A stretch of 64,000 bases of DNA from Casuarina equisetifolia (taxonomy: Eukaryota; Streptophyta; Magnoliopsida; Fagales; Casuarinaceae): NCBI GenBank assembly GCA_028551475.1, contig CM052362.1:5517354-5581353 (forward strand), read 5' to 3'. The notes beneath the pieces were generated by a model. It had not been told where the DNA came from, made no database searches, and saw only the letters and a list, made by a program, of their open reading frames with translations. The position numbers and the translations under genes were made by a program. Positions 24,959 through 36,103 of this stretch are shown here, piece by piece; positions within the stretch are counted from its first letter, which is position 1; each line of letters begins with the position of its first letter.

Positions 24959-25524
24959 TAATATTATTTTCCTTTTCGTATAAGTGTGATGGTAGGGGGC
25001 TAGCCTAGAAAGGACAGGCATCACCTTTTTGAAAATAAGAACCTCGAGCACAAAACTGCTTCGCGTGGATGGGGCATTTAATGCATTAAATCCCCAAAAC
25101 ATCTGGTGAAGGTGATTTAGAATAATAAATCATCAAAATCTCATCAAAATCTCAATAAATAAGAACCTCAAGCACGTTGCATGGTGATTTAGCTGATCTT
25201 TGTTAAGTATATCTATTGCCTTTTCAGCCACAGTACTATAATTGGAGCTATCAAAGGATGCTGGATATTCTCATTGGATGTAAAAACAGAGGATGCACTT
25301 TTCTTGTGGCTGGTCGAATGGTGGATGGTGCTTTCAAGGTACGTCTTACAAACTAAAAACTCGATCAGGTTCTTGGTCATGTTCTATCAATGTTATTTAC
25401 GATGGAAAATTATGAATGCTCTCATATGGTGATTGCACAGGTTCTAAGAGATTTCTACATTCCAGAGGAGTTAAGGGACATGTTTATGCCAATTCCAGAA
25501 GAGATGTTTCGCATAGATATATGA
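22368..25524 (+). pseudogene. Nucleotidylyltransferase (cytidylyltransferase-like, At3g27610 type), 3' half
   Basis: Six exons (22368-22452, 22556-22646, 23623-23732, 23936-24042, 25228-25338, 25441-25524) join in consistent phase. They encode IILSGSFNPLHDGHIKLLEI (the nucleotidyltransferase G-x-F-x-P-x-H-x-G-H motif), then PCFEISATTAGKPPLSLSKI, KQVIVSNQPFFYGKACLFP, MLDILIGCKNRGCTFLVAGR and LRDFYIPEELRDMFM. This is the C-terminal domain of the plant nucleotidylyltransferase superfamily protein that also carries a CinA-like region. A stop falls after FRIDI, where relatives continue with SSTEIR, the second nucleotide-binding signature (ISSTxxR). The DNA after it (AACACAAATAAGG) still resembles that motif. 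Catalysis is therefore doubtful. The CinA-like part is not attached upstream; the succinyl-CoA ligase exons are. Confidence 0.8.
24919..24959. repeat. Microsatellite (ATAC)n-(AT)n
   Basis: Three ATAC-type units are followed by an uninterrupted AT run of about 13 units, inside the intron at 24043-25227. Confidence 0.95.
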
Positions 25525-25559
25525 AACACAAATAAGGTAAAATTTCAGAAAGATTTAAA

Positions 25560-26354
25560 TCTTTCGTTCTTACTACGGTTTTTAGGCACAAACAATCTGC
25601 ATTGTTGGAAAGGATAATTGTCTCTGTTAATGGTGTGCATACATATCGTATGCTTACATTTTAAAAATGGTAAAAATAACTCTGCTTGAAAAAAAGTAGA
25701 AATAATTATATTCAGTACGTTGCTGTACATCAGGATGAGATGAATGGCCGAAGACTTCTTGGGGATCAAAAAAAGGTCTGGTTGCAAATGAATTGTCATG
25801 ATATGATGAGGGGATAAACAATCAGGCATTACGCATGTACGGACACAAACAACAGCTAGTGGATATTTGTGAGTCCGGGTTCCAGTGTTTACGGAACAAC
25901 AATTAATTTATTTATTTATTTTGGGTTATAGTCTTTTTTTTTAAGACTTCCCTCATATTAAGAGTTTTCTTTTATAGTCCAAAATTGCCTTTTCTTTTCT
26001 TTCATATGACTAAAGGTTTTCAAATTCATATTTATGAGGTATCTTGAAAAGTCATTCTTACTCCTTATTTTGATTTTAAGATTCTAATGGAAGTTTTTGT
26101 CTTATTTTGTCTCTTTGATAGGTAAAAGGCAATTATAACCCAATGAAACAAATTGGGGAACAAGAACAAACTAAAACCCCTTGAAACCTAAAAGAAGACA
26201 TAACATAGCAATTTGTCGTCACGTTGGCATCTTCACAAACACAAAGTGTTTTAGATTCTGCGCAAAGAGCACCTCATTTACGTTTACCCTTGCCTTTTGG
26301 AGCTTTCCATGCGTCTTGGTTTTTGCATCCATGTCGGCTGCTGTTAAGTTCCAC
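25560..26354. other. Spacer, nothing recognised
   Basis: This is 3' flank of the chimeric gene followed by AT-rich sequence. I see no protein similarity on either strand. Confidence 0.5.
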
Positions 26355-26451
26355 TAAGTTATTGTTAGCATCTTCCTAATTGCTCCCTTCTCGAACCCCT
26401 AGCAATCAGCATTTGATCCCATGTTCTCAATTTATTTTGCTTTTCCAGTCG
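26355..26451 (+). repeat. Dispersed repeat F, copy 2
   Basis: Shares about 95 bp with 10862-10958, including CCTAATTGCTCCCTTCTCGA and the splice-acceptor-like ending TTTTGCTTTTCCAGT. Sequence beyond the ending differs between copies. Confidence 0.6.
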
Positions 26452-27285
26452 CCTGAATTGGATTGCCAAAGATAGATTGCCTCCACGGTGTGTCAAACTC
26501 CTCGTCATTTGCCCGTTCCAATTTTTCAAAGTAATATCCTTCTTAGTTTCTGCGATCTTTGAATGAGCGTTGCCAAATAAATCTGTGATCTTATGAACTA
26601 ATATCAATTGAAGTAATCCCACAGGGTGCTCTACATCATAATCTGTATTCTGGCCTTAATATCTGGTAACAATATGATTGAATTTTCTCAATACTATGAT
26701 TTTATTTTTACGGAGAAACAAGAACTTTTTCAAGGCGAAAGGTGAGATTCTGACTTCTGTTTTTATGATTTTAAGAAGCAAAGGATACCCGAGGATTGGA
26801 TGGTTATAAACATCGTTATTTATTTAGGGCTTTTGGGCACACCATGCATATGTTGTGCCTCTGTGGAGTTTCGGATAGCGAATGAGTTGATCCAAATGAT
26901 TGCACATTTCTACTATAAAGAAGGGGGACTATTCATGATTCGATGCTGCAGCTTTATATCATCCTTTTTAATGTCGTGATAGGAGAATATTATCAAGAGT
27001 ACGAGCAAATAGCAAGTTGAAGCCGTTTGTGAAAGAGTTGCAGTCTAAATGTTGCTGCAGGAGAGGATGCAAGGCAACTGCCCAAACTTCCAGTTTCGAT
27101 CGAGATTCGTTCTGCAAATGCTTCTCTTCTTCCACGTCCCTCGAAAGTTCGAACTCGAATCATGCATCTTACTCTGTTTTTGCGATGGCAAATAGAATTC
27201 GTCCACAATTAGTATCAGTACAAGGCTCCATTATTTTGGAGGGTATGCATTGAGTTTAGCCAAGGACAAGAGAAATCATTATGGC
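26452..27285. other. Spacer, nothing recognised
   Basis: Open frames on both strands at 26993-27253 overlap each other and resemble nothing I know. No RNA gene or repeat boundary was seen. Confidence 0.45.
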
Positions 27286-27440
27286 GTTGTTTCCTTAAGT
27301 GGATTGGATATTCACCAAGTAGTGTAGGAGGACAGGCTTTGCCGAATATGGTTACAAAGCTTTTGCTTATTGAGATGGTTCATTTAGTTTTTAAAGCTGT
27401 TTTTGGTTAATGTAAGGAACAGTTTTTCTGTTAAACTGCT
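27286..27440 (+). repeat. Fragment C: end and 3' flank of the CinA-like family
   Basis: From GTGGATTGGATATTCACCAA onward this matches the end of the last exon and the 3' flank of fragment A (minus strand, about 8500-8605) and of fragment B (16925-17060). Upstream coding sequence is almost gone. Confidence 0.65.
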
Positions 27441-28035
27441 TATAATTTAATCCCCTACTAGAAAAGAACTCTCAAGAGTGTTGTTTCAATGATTAGTCTT
27501 GCTATTATAGAACATAAGCAATTTTATCTTCCTGCAATCCCCATGCCTAATAAAGTCGAGGTAGTTTTAAATGTTATTTTCTCAACAATCCTGATCAAGT
27601 TAATTTTGTATTAAATCATAACTTATAATTGATGAGGGTAGTTAAGTTAATTTCTATAATGATTGAGTTTTTCACTTTGCAAGAAACAACGTGGATGAAT
27701 AGTACTAAAATAATAATACAAAGTTTAGGGTGCTTCCATAAAATACTTACATAAAATAATATGGAAACTTTTCGAGTAGATAGGTTCGGGCATGGCTTGA
27801 TGAAATTGTTACAACTTTAAGATATCAGTGACTCTTAGAGTTTCATTAAATTAAAATATCACCTTATTATTAAAAATACCATACAAAGAATCCCATATTA
27901 GAGAACTCTTCTCCCTAATGATGCCTTTTGAATATTGGTGGGCTTAAGCATCCCCCATGTAAAGAGGTAGCAACTTAGAACCTAGAGTTAGTGGTGATTG
28001 TAATGTTATTGAGAACCATAACATTCCTTCAAGTT
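27441..28035. other. AT-rich spacer
   Basis: No coding similarity or structured repeat was recognised. Confidence 0.5.
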
Positions 28036-28490
28036 CTACCCCATGTGTTATTAAACTAGACCCTAAATTATTTAACTTTGATGCTAAGAAATCCTAGAAA
28101 AGTTTCAGGTTGACCAGATATGGGTGCTATATTTTGATGAGGATAGCTTGCCTAAGTATCATGGTTGCATAACGAAAATTGTTTCTTCCCCGAATTTCAA
28201 AATTCAAATTGTGATTGAATGAAATAAAGATGAGGCCATCAGAGAACTGTTGAAAAGATGGTGGGGAGCAAGGATTTTGTCAAGTCTTGTAAATTTGTTC
28301 TTAGAGCCCTACAATTATATCTTGAGGTGGTGAATATTTATTAAATGCTAAGGGTTTGTGATGTGCACTATGCTGTTGGGCAAAGATTATTTGCAAATGG
28401 GATGGACTGATATGTTTTTCTTCATATTGAGCTGATAATTGATGATATGATGATCAAGAAGTACTATACTCCTACTTCCTAATAAAAATA
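28036..28490 (+). pseudogene. DnaJ/DUF3444 family fragments in scrambled order
   Basis: At about 28095-28224 the plus strand reads KFQVDQIWVLYFDEDSLPKY and CITKIVSSPNFKIQIVIE and then a stop. This matches the start of the DUF3444 domain, normally in the C-terminal half of plant J-proteins (relatives read FQVDQIWALYDDxDGMPRxY). Immediately after, about 28225-28480, come pieces of the N-terminal segment of the same family: EKMVGSKDFVKSCKFVLRA, LQLYLEVVNIY, MLRVCDVHYAVGQRLFANGM, and a decayed start of the J domain (DDMMIKKYY). There are several frame breaks. The order DUF3444 then N-terminus is the reverse of a normal gene, so this is either two adjacent relics or a rearranged one. Confidence 0.75.
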
Positions 28491-29189
28491 AGTTTTTCTA
28501 ATGCATGGTTTGCTTTTAAGCTGATTGGAAAAGCGCAAAGGGTTTCTTTGGACCAAGGTAGACAATCCTTGTATGGTAGTAAATGCAAAGCTTCTTTAAG
28601 TAGTTCGGCAAAAAAAAATCTCACCCCTTTGAAAAAGGTTGTCGGAATTCAAATGCTAGGGTCCAAAATGACTTTAGAAAAAAAGTTACAAGCCTAAATC
28701 TATAGTACATTAATGTGCAATGTGCTCCTCTAGTTGCCAACACTAGTTATGCAACCAACTACTAAATGAGTCAAGCAGCATAGCTTTCACACAACCATTC
28801 TCAATACTCATAGCAACTCATGACCTTTTAGAGTATTGAAAAATTTACCCATATAGTTCTCACACAACTATTCTTAATATTCATAGCAACTCACTTGATT
28901 CTCTCTTGGCTTGTGACTACGATACAAAGTTGCACTCTCTAGTTGTCATTCTCATGAGGCGCAGGCTGTGATCATGAGGCATAACCCTCTATCTTTTTGG
29001 CCTTTAGGATTTCCTTGTGATCTTCCTTTTTTATACTAGCACCAAAAAGAGTCATAGCTGCATATTACTAAGAGTCTTAACTAGATATCATTAGGAATCC
29101 TAATTAATACAAAAGATAATAACTTATAAAATATTCCTATAACATACATGGAATATATTTAGGCTTATTAATTTTCACTCCAAACTTAA
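28491..29189. other. Spacer, nothing recognised
   Basis: A local phrase TCACACAACnATTCTnAAT followed by CATAGCAACTCA occurs twice (about 28788 and 28860), suggesting a short duplication. No coding similarity was seen. Confidence 0.45.
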
Positions 29190-29755
29190 CATTATGCTTC
29201 TCCCACTTTCGTCTTTACATTCTTACTCGGTCACTTCTCTTGTGTTGAGTTCCTTCTCAATCTAATTGTGCATTATTCTAGTGTCTTTTTAGTGCATTTT
29301 ATCATGGTTTTCTTCCATGACCCAGAAAGCGGGGCAGTGGTAATTCCATTTCCAGATGCCTTTGATGAGGGTATGTTAAGGAAGCAAATTTTGTTACTTT
29401 ATGATTAATGTCTCACTCATTTTCGATACGGATTGATCTAAACCTTTTGTTTGTGGTTGCATGTATGGGTTATGGCATCGAAGATGCTGTGGTCCAAGTA
29501 ATTGTGGATGTTGTGCGGGATCATCAAACTAATAAACATCAATAATATAAATTTTGAATTATCTTGTGCTGATAACACCTCCTGTAATAAGAGTTTGCAT
29601 GCTTTGTAAGTGAAAATGTTATTTTAAAGAAATGTCTAAAACTACCCCCATTGAGTTTCATGGATAGGAAGGTAAAATAGGACAAGTGATGCCTACGATG
29701 TATTAATTCTTGGAAAAGTTGGACCATCAAATATGCACGGACTTGACCAGAGAGC
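29190..29755 (+). pseudogene. Fragment of an unidentified gene, copy 2
   Basis: Homologous to the minus strand at 4772-5340. The first exon-like piece reads AVVIPFPDAFDEG (29330-29372) and runs into GTATGTTAAGG, a donor-like sequence. The second piece reads GYGIEDAVVQVIVDVVRDHQ (about 29470-29530). The intron-like interval, the 3'-UTR-like tail and the upstream 130 bp are shared with copy 1, so genomic DNA rather than a spliced transcript was duplicated. The function is not recognised. Confidence 0.5.
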
Positions 29756-30690
29756 TTGCCCATGTGTGATACATGGGTTCTACTTTTGTTTTATTTGCAG
29801 GGCTCAATTAATGTAGTGCCACAACTAAGGGTAGCCAATTCGTACAAGAGCCCAGACATGGCGAGAGCAACATCATGGGAACTTCCTTTTGATTTAAATG
29901 GCATAGCCTTTATTGAGTATAAAGTTATCCACTTAAGGTCATGAGTGAAAAAAGGGAGGAAGCAAAGTACAACGAAAATCAAGCACCAAATGGGGAGGAA
30001 TTTCTTGGGTTTGACTACTACAAAAAAGCATAGGGAAGAACCATAGCTTTGAATTTAAGATTGTTTAAGATCGTAATTTTAAATTAGTTTGAATCTGAAA
30101 AATATAACTTTCTAACTGATGTGTGAGATATTTAGAGATACACCTTTTTAGATGAGAGAGACATCTTACTATTTTTAGAAACCTTACATAAAAATTGTAC
30201 TGTGCTTTTTTCAGTAGACCTTAACGTAAAATGTCAGGCAACCCCCGCAGGTTGCTTATTCAGGCTTTCATCGCTCACTTTCATATCCAAATCTAAAAAG
30301 AAGGTTCTTTCTCTTTCTCCCTCTCGCTCACTCTTTCGGAAAACCAAGGGTTCTCTCTCTCCCTCTCACTCCCTCAGAAAATCAGAAGCTCCCTCACTCT
30401 CTGGGTTTCGATTTTGCAGGTGGTGGAGAATGGCCCGAAGACTATCCAAAATGTTTCTTTCTCACCCTGTCTCTATCGCTGGGAAATGGTCCCCATTTGT
30501 ATGTTCCATTTTGTTTCTGAAGATCAATTTCTCTCACTTTCTGGGTTTCTGTCATGACCCACGGCCCTATTGACTTAGCTAAGGGCCTAGGCGAGCCCCA
30601 AGATGCAAAGGTGCCCATGAAGAAGAAGAAAATAAGGGGAAGCATGATTGGGAGGGGCATCGAGAGAGAAGACAAACCCTAGCCTTTTGG
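29756..30690. other. Spacer with CT-rich stretch and exon-like phrases
   Basis: From 30300 to 30430 the sequence is rich in CTCTCT, like a plant 5' UTR. An ATG at 30430 opens MARRLSKMFLSHPVSIAGKW, a mitochondrial-presequence-like start. Near 30553-30680 lies THGPIDLAKGLGEPQDAKVP followed by basic residues. I could not link these to a known family or to each other. Confidence 0.35.
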
Positions 30691-30727
30691 TAGTTGCCGT
30701 TAAAAAGTAACACGCTGAAACATTCAG

Positions 30728-30853
30728 GAAATCATCCTCCTTGAAGGGCTGAAGCTCGATGGTGTCGAACCAGGGATATATGATATACATTGCTTACCTC
30801 TGAGGCTGATTGGTTCCGATTGATCACCCACGAGATGCATTCTCATCAAGTGA
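30728..30853 (+). pseudogene. Cyclase-like C-terminal exon fragment, copy 2
   Basis: The frame reads [19 protein letters not shown], then [12 protein letters not shown], a stop codon, and SPTRCILIK before the terminal stop. This is the conserved C-terminus of plant cyclase-like proteins (PF04199). One internal stop (TGA at 30821-30823) replaces the usual glycine codon of the GAEGSP phrase, so the copy is dead. It is closer to the family consensus at its very end than the copy at 6946-7068, which lacks the internal stop. Upstream exons are not visible. Confidence 0.75.
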
Positions 30854-32234
30854 TCTTTTCCTTGTAAGTTCTTTTTTTTTTTCCTTCTTCATTTGTTGTT
30901 GTTTTTGGTGGATGAAAGGGGTTTGGAAATTTGAAGGTATGAAGTGTTAGAACACTAAATTTAAGTCTTGGACGACCATAATCAACCATTGAGTTACTAG
31001 CTTGTTGATAAATGGCTTTATAACTTTACAGTATTTTCCTAGTTACAATGATAAACTCACTGCTTATCAGTTGAACTGCTGTAGGAAACAACGTGAATAT
31101 GTCTGGAATAATGCAGATGTCTGGAGAGCTGTAGATGCCATCTAGAGATTCAGCAACCTCTGCACTATATCGTTTTGTAATATGTATCTGCATGCATATG
31201 TTTTTGTGAGCAACACGATCAACACTAAATATATCTATATGCACTATATCAATAACGCGGGAGTTATAGATCCTGATCTTCATATGCTGATATGAAAGTT
31301 CAACAGCAAAGCCATGGTTTTGATGTTCTTTTAACATTTTGAACAGCAAAAGAATACCAGAAAAATGATGTTCGATAGGTTTATTTAAACTTTTGAACTT
31401 GTTTTATCAAAACAAATCATCTCATAGTTTGGTCGACTTTGACTATACGATCTTGAATTTTATTTTTTATTTTCAAAACCAATAGTAAATATACATAAAT
31501 TACAATTATGAAAAAGGAGTGCATATCAGTCACCTCTTTATCCTTAGTTATTCACTTTCTAATAGAAGGTTGTCGATTAACTACAAACTTATGTTAATAC
31601 AATGATAATTATCATTAAGAATTGATATTGTTGTTAATGGTGTAAAATGAGGTAATTAGCGGGTATTTAAAATTGATACGCATAAAATAATTTATAAACT
31701 CAAAGATCACTTTATTTTACAACGATTATATTTTGTAGGAGCCTCATGTACATTTCTCATAAACTCTATAGAAGAATTATAATTAAAACAGAAAAATTAA
31801 CTATTATTAGAAAAGTTTACTTCTTTCCTTAAAACCTATGTTAAGGAAAAAAAAAAAGTACCATCTCAGAAAAGGAGAACATTAAACAAAAATATTAACA
31901 ATATAAAATACATATTTACATTATCTTCAACATCAAAGTTATCAATAAAACAAAAAATAACTAAATACTTTTTCCCTTTTTCAATAAGGATTTTTAGAAA
32001 TTGTAATAAGAAATTAAGCTTGAATGAAATATTAGGTATGAAAAAAAATCGATTCACATAATGCAATTAGATGTATAAAAAAAAATTACAATATCTGAAA
32101 TGTCATTCAATATTTAATTATTATTTTTAGAATAAAATTTTAACATTTATTTGAGAAATATATAAAAATGAACCCAAATAAAGCCCCGGGGTTTTGCGAT
32201 AGCAGAGGAAGTGGGACGCAGAAGCTGAGCAGCG
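30854..32234. other. AT-rich spacer and RPB3 promoter region
   Basis: No gene was recognised. Sequence is very AT-rich up to about 32170, then shifts abruptly to GC-rich at the RPB3 leader. Confidence 0.5.
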
Positions 32235-35200
32235 ATGGAAGGAGGAGCGTCGTACCAGCGGTTTCCGAAGGTGAAGATCCGGGAGATGAGAGACGATATG
32301 GTGAAATTCGAGCTCCTTGAGACCGATGCCAGCATGGCCAACGCGCTGCGGCGCGTGATGATTGCGGAAGTGCCTACGGTGGCCATCGACCTGGTGGAGA
32401 TCGAGGTGAACTCCTCGGTCCTGAACGACGAGTTCATCGCGCACCGCGTCGGTCTTATCCCGCTTACCAGCGACCGCGCGATGAGCATGCGCTTCTCGCG
32501 CGACTGCGATGCCTGCGACGGCGACGGCCAGTGCGAGTACTGCTCCGTCGAGTTCCACCTCCGTGCTAAGTGCCTCTCTGACCAAACCCTTGACGTCACC
32601 AGTAAGGACCTTTACAGCTCCGACCACACCGTCGTCCCCGTCGACTTTTCTGACCCCAATGACCCCGGCGAGCAGCGGTAGTATTGACAACAAATTTAGC
32701 TCGATTTTCAATTTTCTCTCTTTCTAGGGTTTTTGCCCATTACTTTGTTTGGAACTTTTTCCAATTGTGATTGATTTTAGAAATTGAAATATTGAGGGTT
32801 TTTCTTTTGGGGATCCTATGATTTGTCCTTGTTTTCTGACTATGACGCCTTTAATGCGACAAAAATTTGTAAACTTGATGCGGTACTGTCTCTAATTAAG
32901 GGTTTTGCCTGGGATTGCGAAGGGTTTATCTGGTGGTTTTGAAGATGACATTATAAAGTACTTTGTTATTGTTGTTATCATCGATATTGGTTTTGGAAAT
33001 GGTTCTGCTTTTGCTTTTTAGTGTTGAACGGAATTTTTGAAGGGTATATTCATAGGGGTGCTGGAACCACTGTTATTGTTTGGCAGAATTGGGATGGATT
33101 GACATGTGGTCACACTTGCTTATCCCGTTTCTTGGAGTATTTTGTACCTCTTTTCTTTCTATCTTTGGTTGACACTGCAATAAAAGTTTTGATTTTTTTC
33201 TGCCTCACTCTTTTTCTGAGAGCTTTTAACTCATTTGTGAAAAGGTTTTAAGCATTGTTCAACAATTAACGATGTTTGCTTTTTGTTCACCTATATTGTA
33301 TGTAGGGGGATTATCATTGTAAAGTTACGCCGTGGACAAGAACTAAGGCTGAGGGCTATAGCCAGAAAAGGAATTGGTAAAGATCATGCAAAATGGTCGC
33401 CTGCAGCTACTGTCACATTCATGTATGAACCAACTATTAGGATCAATGAAGACTTGATGGAGACTTTGTCTCTCGAGGAAAAAAGAAATTGGGTTGAAAG
33501 TAGTCCTACCAAAGTGTTTGATATTGACCCCGTTACCCAACAGGTTGATTGTTCTGTGTAACTTAAGAAAAAAATAGCAACTCAAATCTTACGTTTCTTG
33601 TGCACTTTTGTCTCTTGCAACATGTGTGAAGGTCTTACATTTATATATGCTCTCTAAAGTGATTGTCTTGCATAGCGGATGCTGTGATGCATATTTAGTT
33701 TAGTTTATTTCATTTCATATTCCTGTATGAAGTTATAATGTCTTTCTATTCGTAAGACAGTAGTTATTTTCTCAAGTGTGTATAAACAAAGTAATATTCA
33801 TGGTTAGATGGACTTGGAAGACGTTGGTTGGAATCTGGTTGTCTACCAAGGGCAGAAAAGGAAAATTTTTGTGCTATGTTGTTGGGGCCAATACTCTTTT
33901 TATTTTTATTTTTTTCTAGTTGACATTTGAATATCCCCAGATATCAGCTTGTTTAGCGTATCTGGATGTCTTAACATTTTGTGGTAGTTCTTGTGGCATC
34001 TGTATGCAGTCATTTTAACTTTTTTTCTGCTTTTGCTATGTGTTGTGTCTGGCCTCTTCATGAGTTGCATGTTTTGTGTTGTTTTCTCTCTGTAACTACT
34101 TCCTTTTTTCATCGTATCTCGTGATTATGGTACAGTACAAATATACCCGTACTAAGGTATTCTATGATTTTTGGGGAGCTCTGGAAAGGGTAATGTCCTA
34201 GCTGTTTAGTGGGGTCCTCTTGGTTGACTCTGTCATTTGGATTACATTAACCCCTTTCAATTCCTTAAATATAAACTTCTAAAATTTTTGAATCAGTTCA
34301 ATTCTTTTCCTTCCTGTTCTGACGACATAATTGGTCAGTAGTTACATTTTTCTTCTGTATTCCAAGTAATACAATCTGGTTCCCTTTCCCCCACGCGCGC
34401 CCGCACGCCCCCCCCCCCCTCCCCCCCTCCCAACAAAACAAAACAAAACAAAACCCCCAACACCCCACAACCAAAAAAAGAAAAAGGGAATTTTGAAAGA
34501 AGAAAGAAGCTGTCAGAAGTGAGATTTTGAAGATATAGAGTAATACTGAAAGATCATTTACTTTAATTTGGGGGGAGTATTGACTAATGAAAGCTTGCTA
34601 TGTGAATTTCATGTGGATCAGAAGCTGTATTTTGTGCCATTTTATTAGGTCAGCAACTGTAAGTTGAGTCCTAATATGAATCGGTATTAGGTTAGTTATC
34701 TTTCAGTGTGTCTGGGGGTCAAATCAATTGATATGAAGGCTTAGATGAAGCATGTAATTAAGGTCATGAAGTTGAGTATTAAACAGATTGCTTTATATTA
34801 AGAAGATTGTTTTGGAGCTTTCATGCTTTGTTTTTCATTTCCTTTTTTCTCTGTCTACTTCCTACTTGTATTGATATCTCTTTCTCCTTCAATCCTCTTC
34901 TTATTTCTTTCTCAGTAATAACATGTGCCTGAAGTGTTCCATTTTTTGGGTATATGGATAATTGGGCTTGACTTTAGTCTTGTGGATGAGATTTCTGAAG
35001 TTCCATTTCTAATGCATGACGGATTATCATAAGATCAAAGGGAGCATAGTGATTAAGTGCCATCGCCAATTTGGTGCTATATTACGTTGTTTTATTGGTG
35101 GTTTGTCATTTATGGTTAAGAATGACTGACTCTACTGTGGTGGGAGTCATGCAATTACAGTAACTGTTTGTGCTGATGGCAATACTTTTCTTGAAAATGG

Positions 35201-36103
35201 TAGTGCTCGTTAGGTGGTGACCCTCAAGTTGGTTATCTTGTTAGTTTTTTGAGCCTATTGCAGATGAATGTCTATGAAGATACGCTGCACAATATGCATA
35301 TAGGATTTTATTTTAACTATTATTGGTGAGAGTCATTCAGATTTGTTGTCTAAGCAATTCGTGTATTACTCCCATGTATTTGAAATTAATTACAGATTAT
35401 CTCATCATCAGTTTGGTGGAAAATGGAGTAATCGTTATATCTGTTCCAATTGATATATTCTCTCACGTAATACTGGAAACAGAACAATTAAGCCCTCAAG
35501 ATGGCAGAAATTAGATGCTTTCCAAATCGAGGAACAGAGTTTTAGTGTTACATCTTTGATGAAGTATTATGCCTCACTGGGTCCCTACTGAGGGCTAAGA
35601 TTTCACAGTTCATGTGAAATGTCAGCAATGCCAGTTTCATCTTACTCTAAAACTAAGATAGGTCTAGTGACCTTTCCCTGAGAAACGATGGCAGTTTGTA
35701 ACTGCCTCTAAACTCTGGGAGCTATTTGTAACTAAACCTCTTTATTTCATTTTAGTGAGCCTTTTTCCTTTCTTGAATTTATGTGTGTAGTGGTGACTGG
35801 GCTGAATTTTTGAGTATCATTTTTTGTTAGGTCATAGTGGTTGATCCTGAGGCATACACTTATGATGATGAAGTACTCAAGAAGGCGCAGGCTATGGGAA
35901 AGCCAGATCTTGTGGAGATTGAAGCGAAAGAAGACAGTTTTATATTCACTGTAGAATCTACCGGTGCTGTCAAGGCTTCTCAGCTGGTACTCAACGCCAT
36001 AGAAATCCTGAAGCAGAAGCTTGATGCCGTTCGCCTATCAGATGATACTGTTGAAGCGGATGATCAGTTTGGCGAACTTGGTGCTCACATGCGAGGAGGA
36101 TGA
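32235..36103 (+). CDS. DNA-directed RNA polymerase subunit RPB3 (NRPB3 type)
   Basis: Three exons (32235-32677, 33306-33543, 35831-36103) join in phase to 954 nt, giving 317 residues, close to the about 319 of plant NRPB3. The protein begins [20 protein letters not shown] and carries the alpha-like dimerisation core ([20 protein letters not shown], residues 35-54). It has a zinc site, C91-x2-C94-x5-C100-x2-C103, a second alpha-like part in exon 2 ([20 protein letters not shown]) and a C-terminal helix ([16 protein letters not shown]). RPB3 pairs with RPB11 to nucleate RNA polymerase II assembly in the nucleus; plant Pol IV and Pol V share or duplicate the subunit. The start is the first ATG after a short GC-rich leader. 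Exon 1 is much more GC-rich than the rest. The gene looks intact. Confidence 0.96.
34387..34453. repeat. C-rich tract followed by (CAAAA)n in RPB3 intron 2
   Basis: Positions 34387-34431 are nearly all C on the plus strand, with CG-rich interruptions, followed by five CAAAA-type units. It lies inside the 2.3-kb second intron of RPB3. Confidence 0.9.

Noticed and set aside
32127-32711. Minus-strand open frames of 194 and 150 codons over RPB3 exon 1
   Set aside because: They lie opposite a GC-rich real exon. Such exons often have open antisense frames, and the translations resemble no family.
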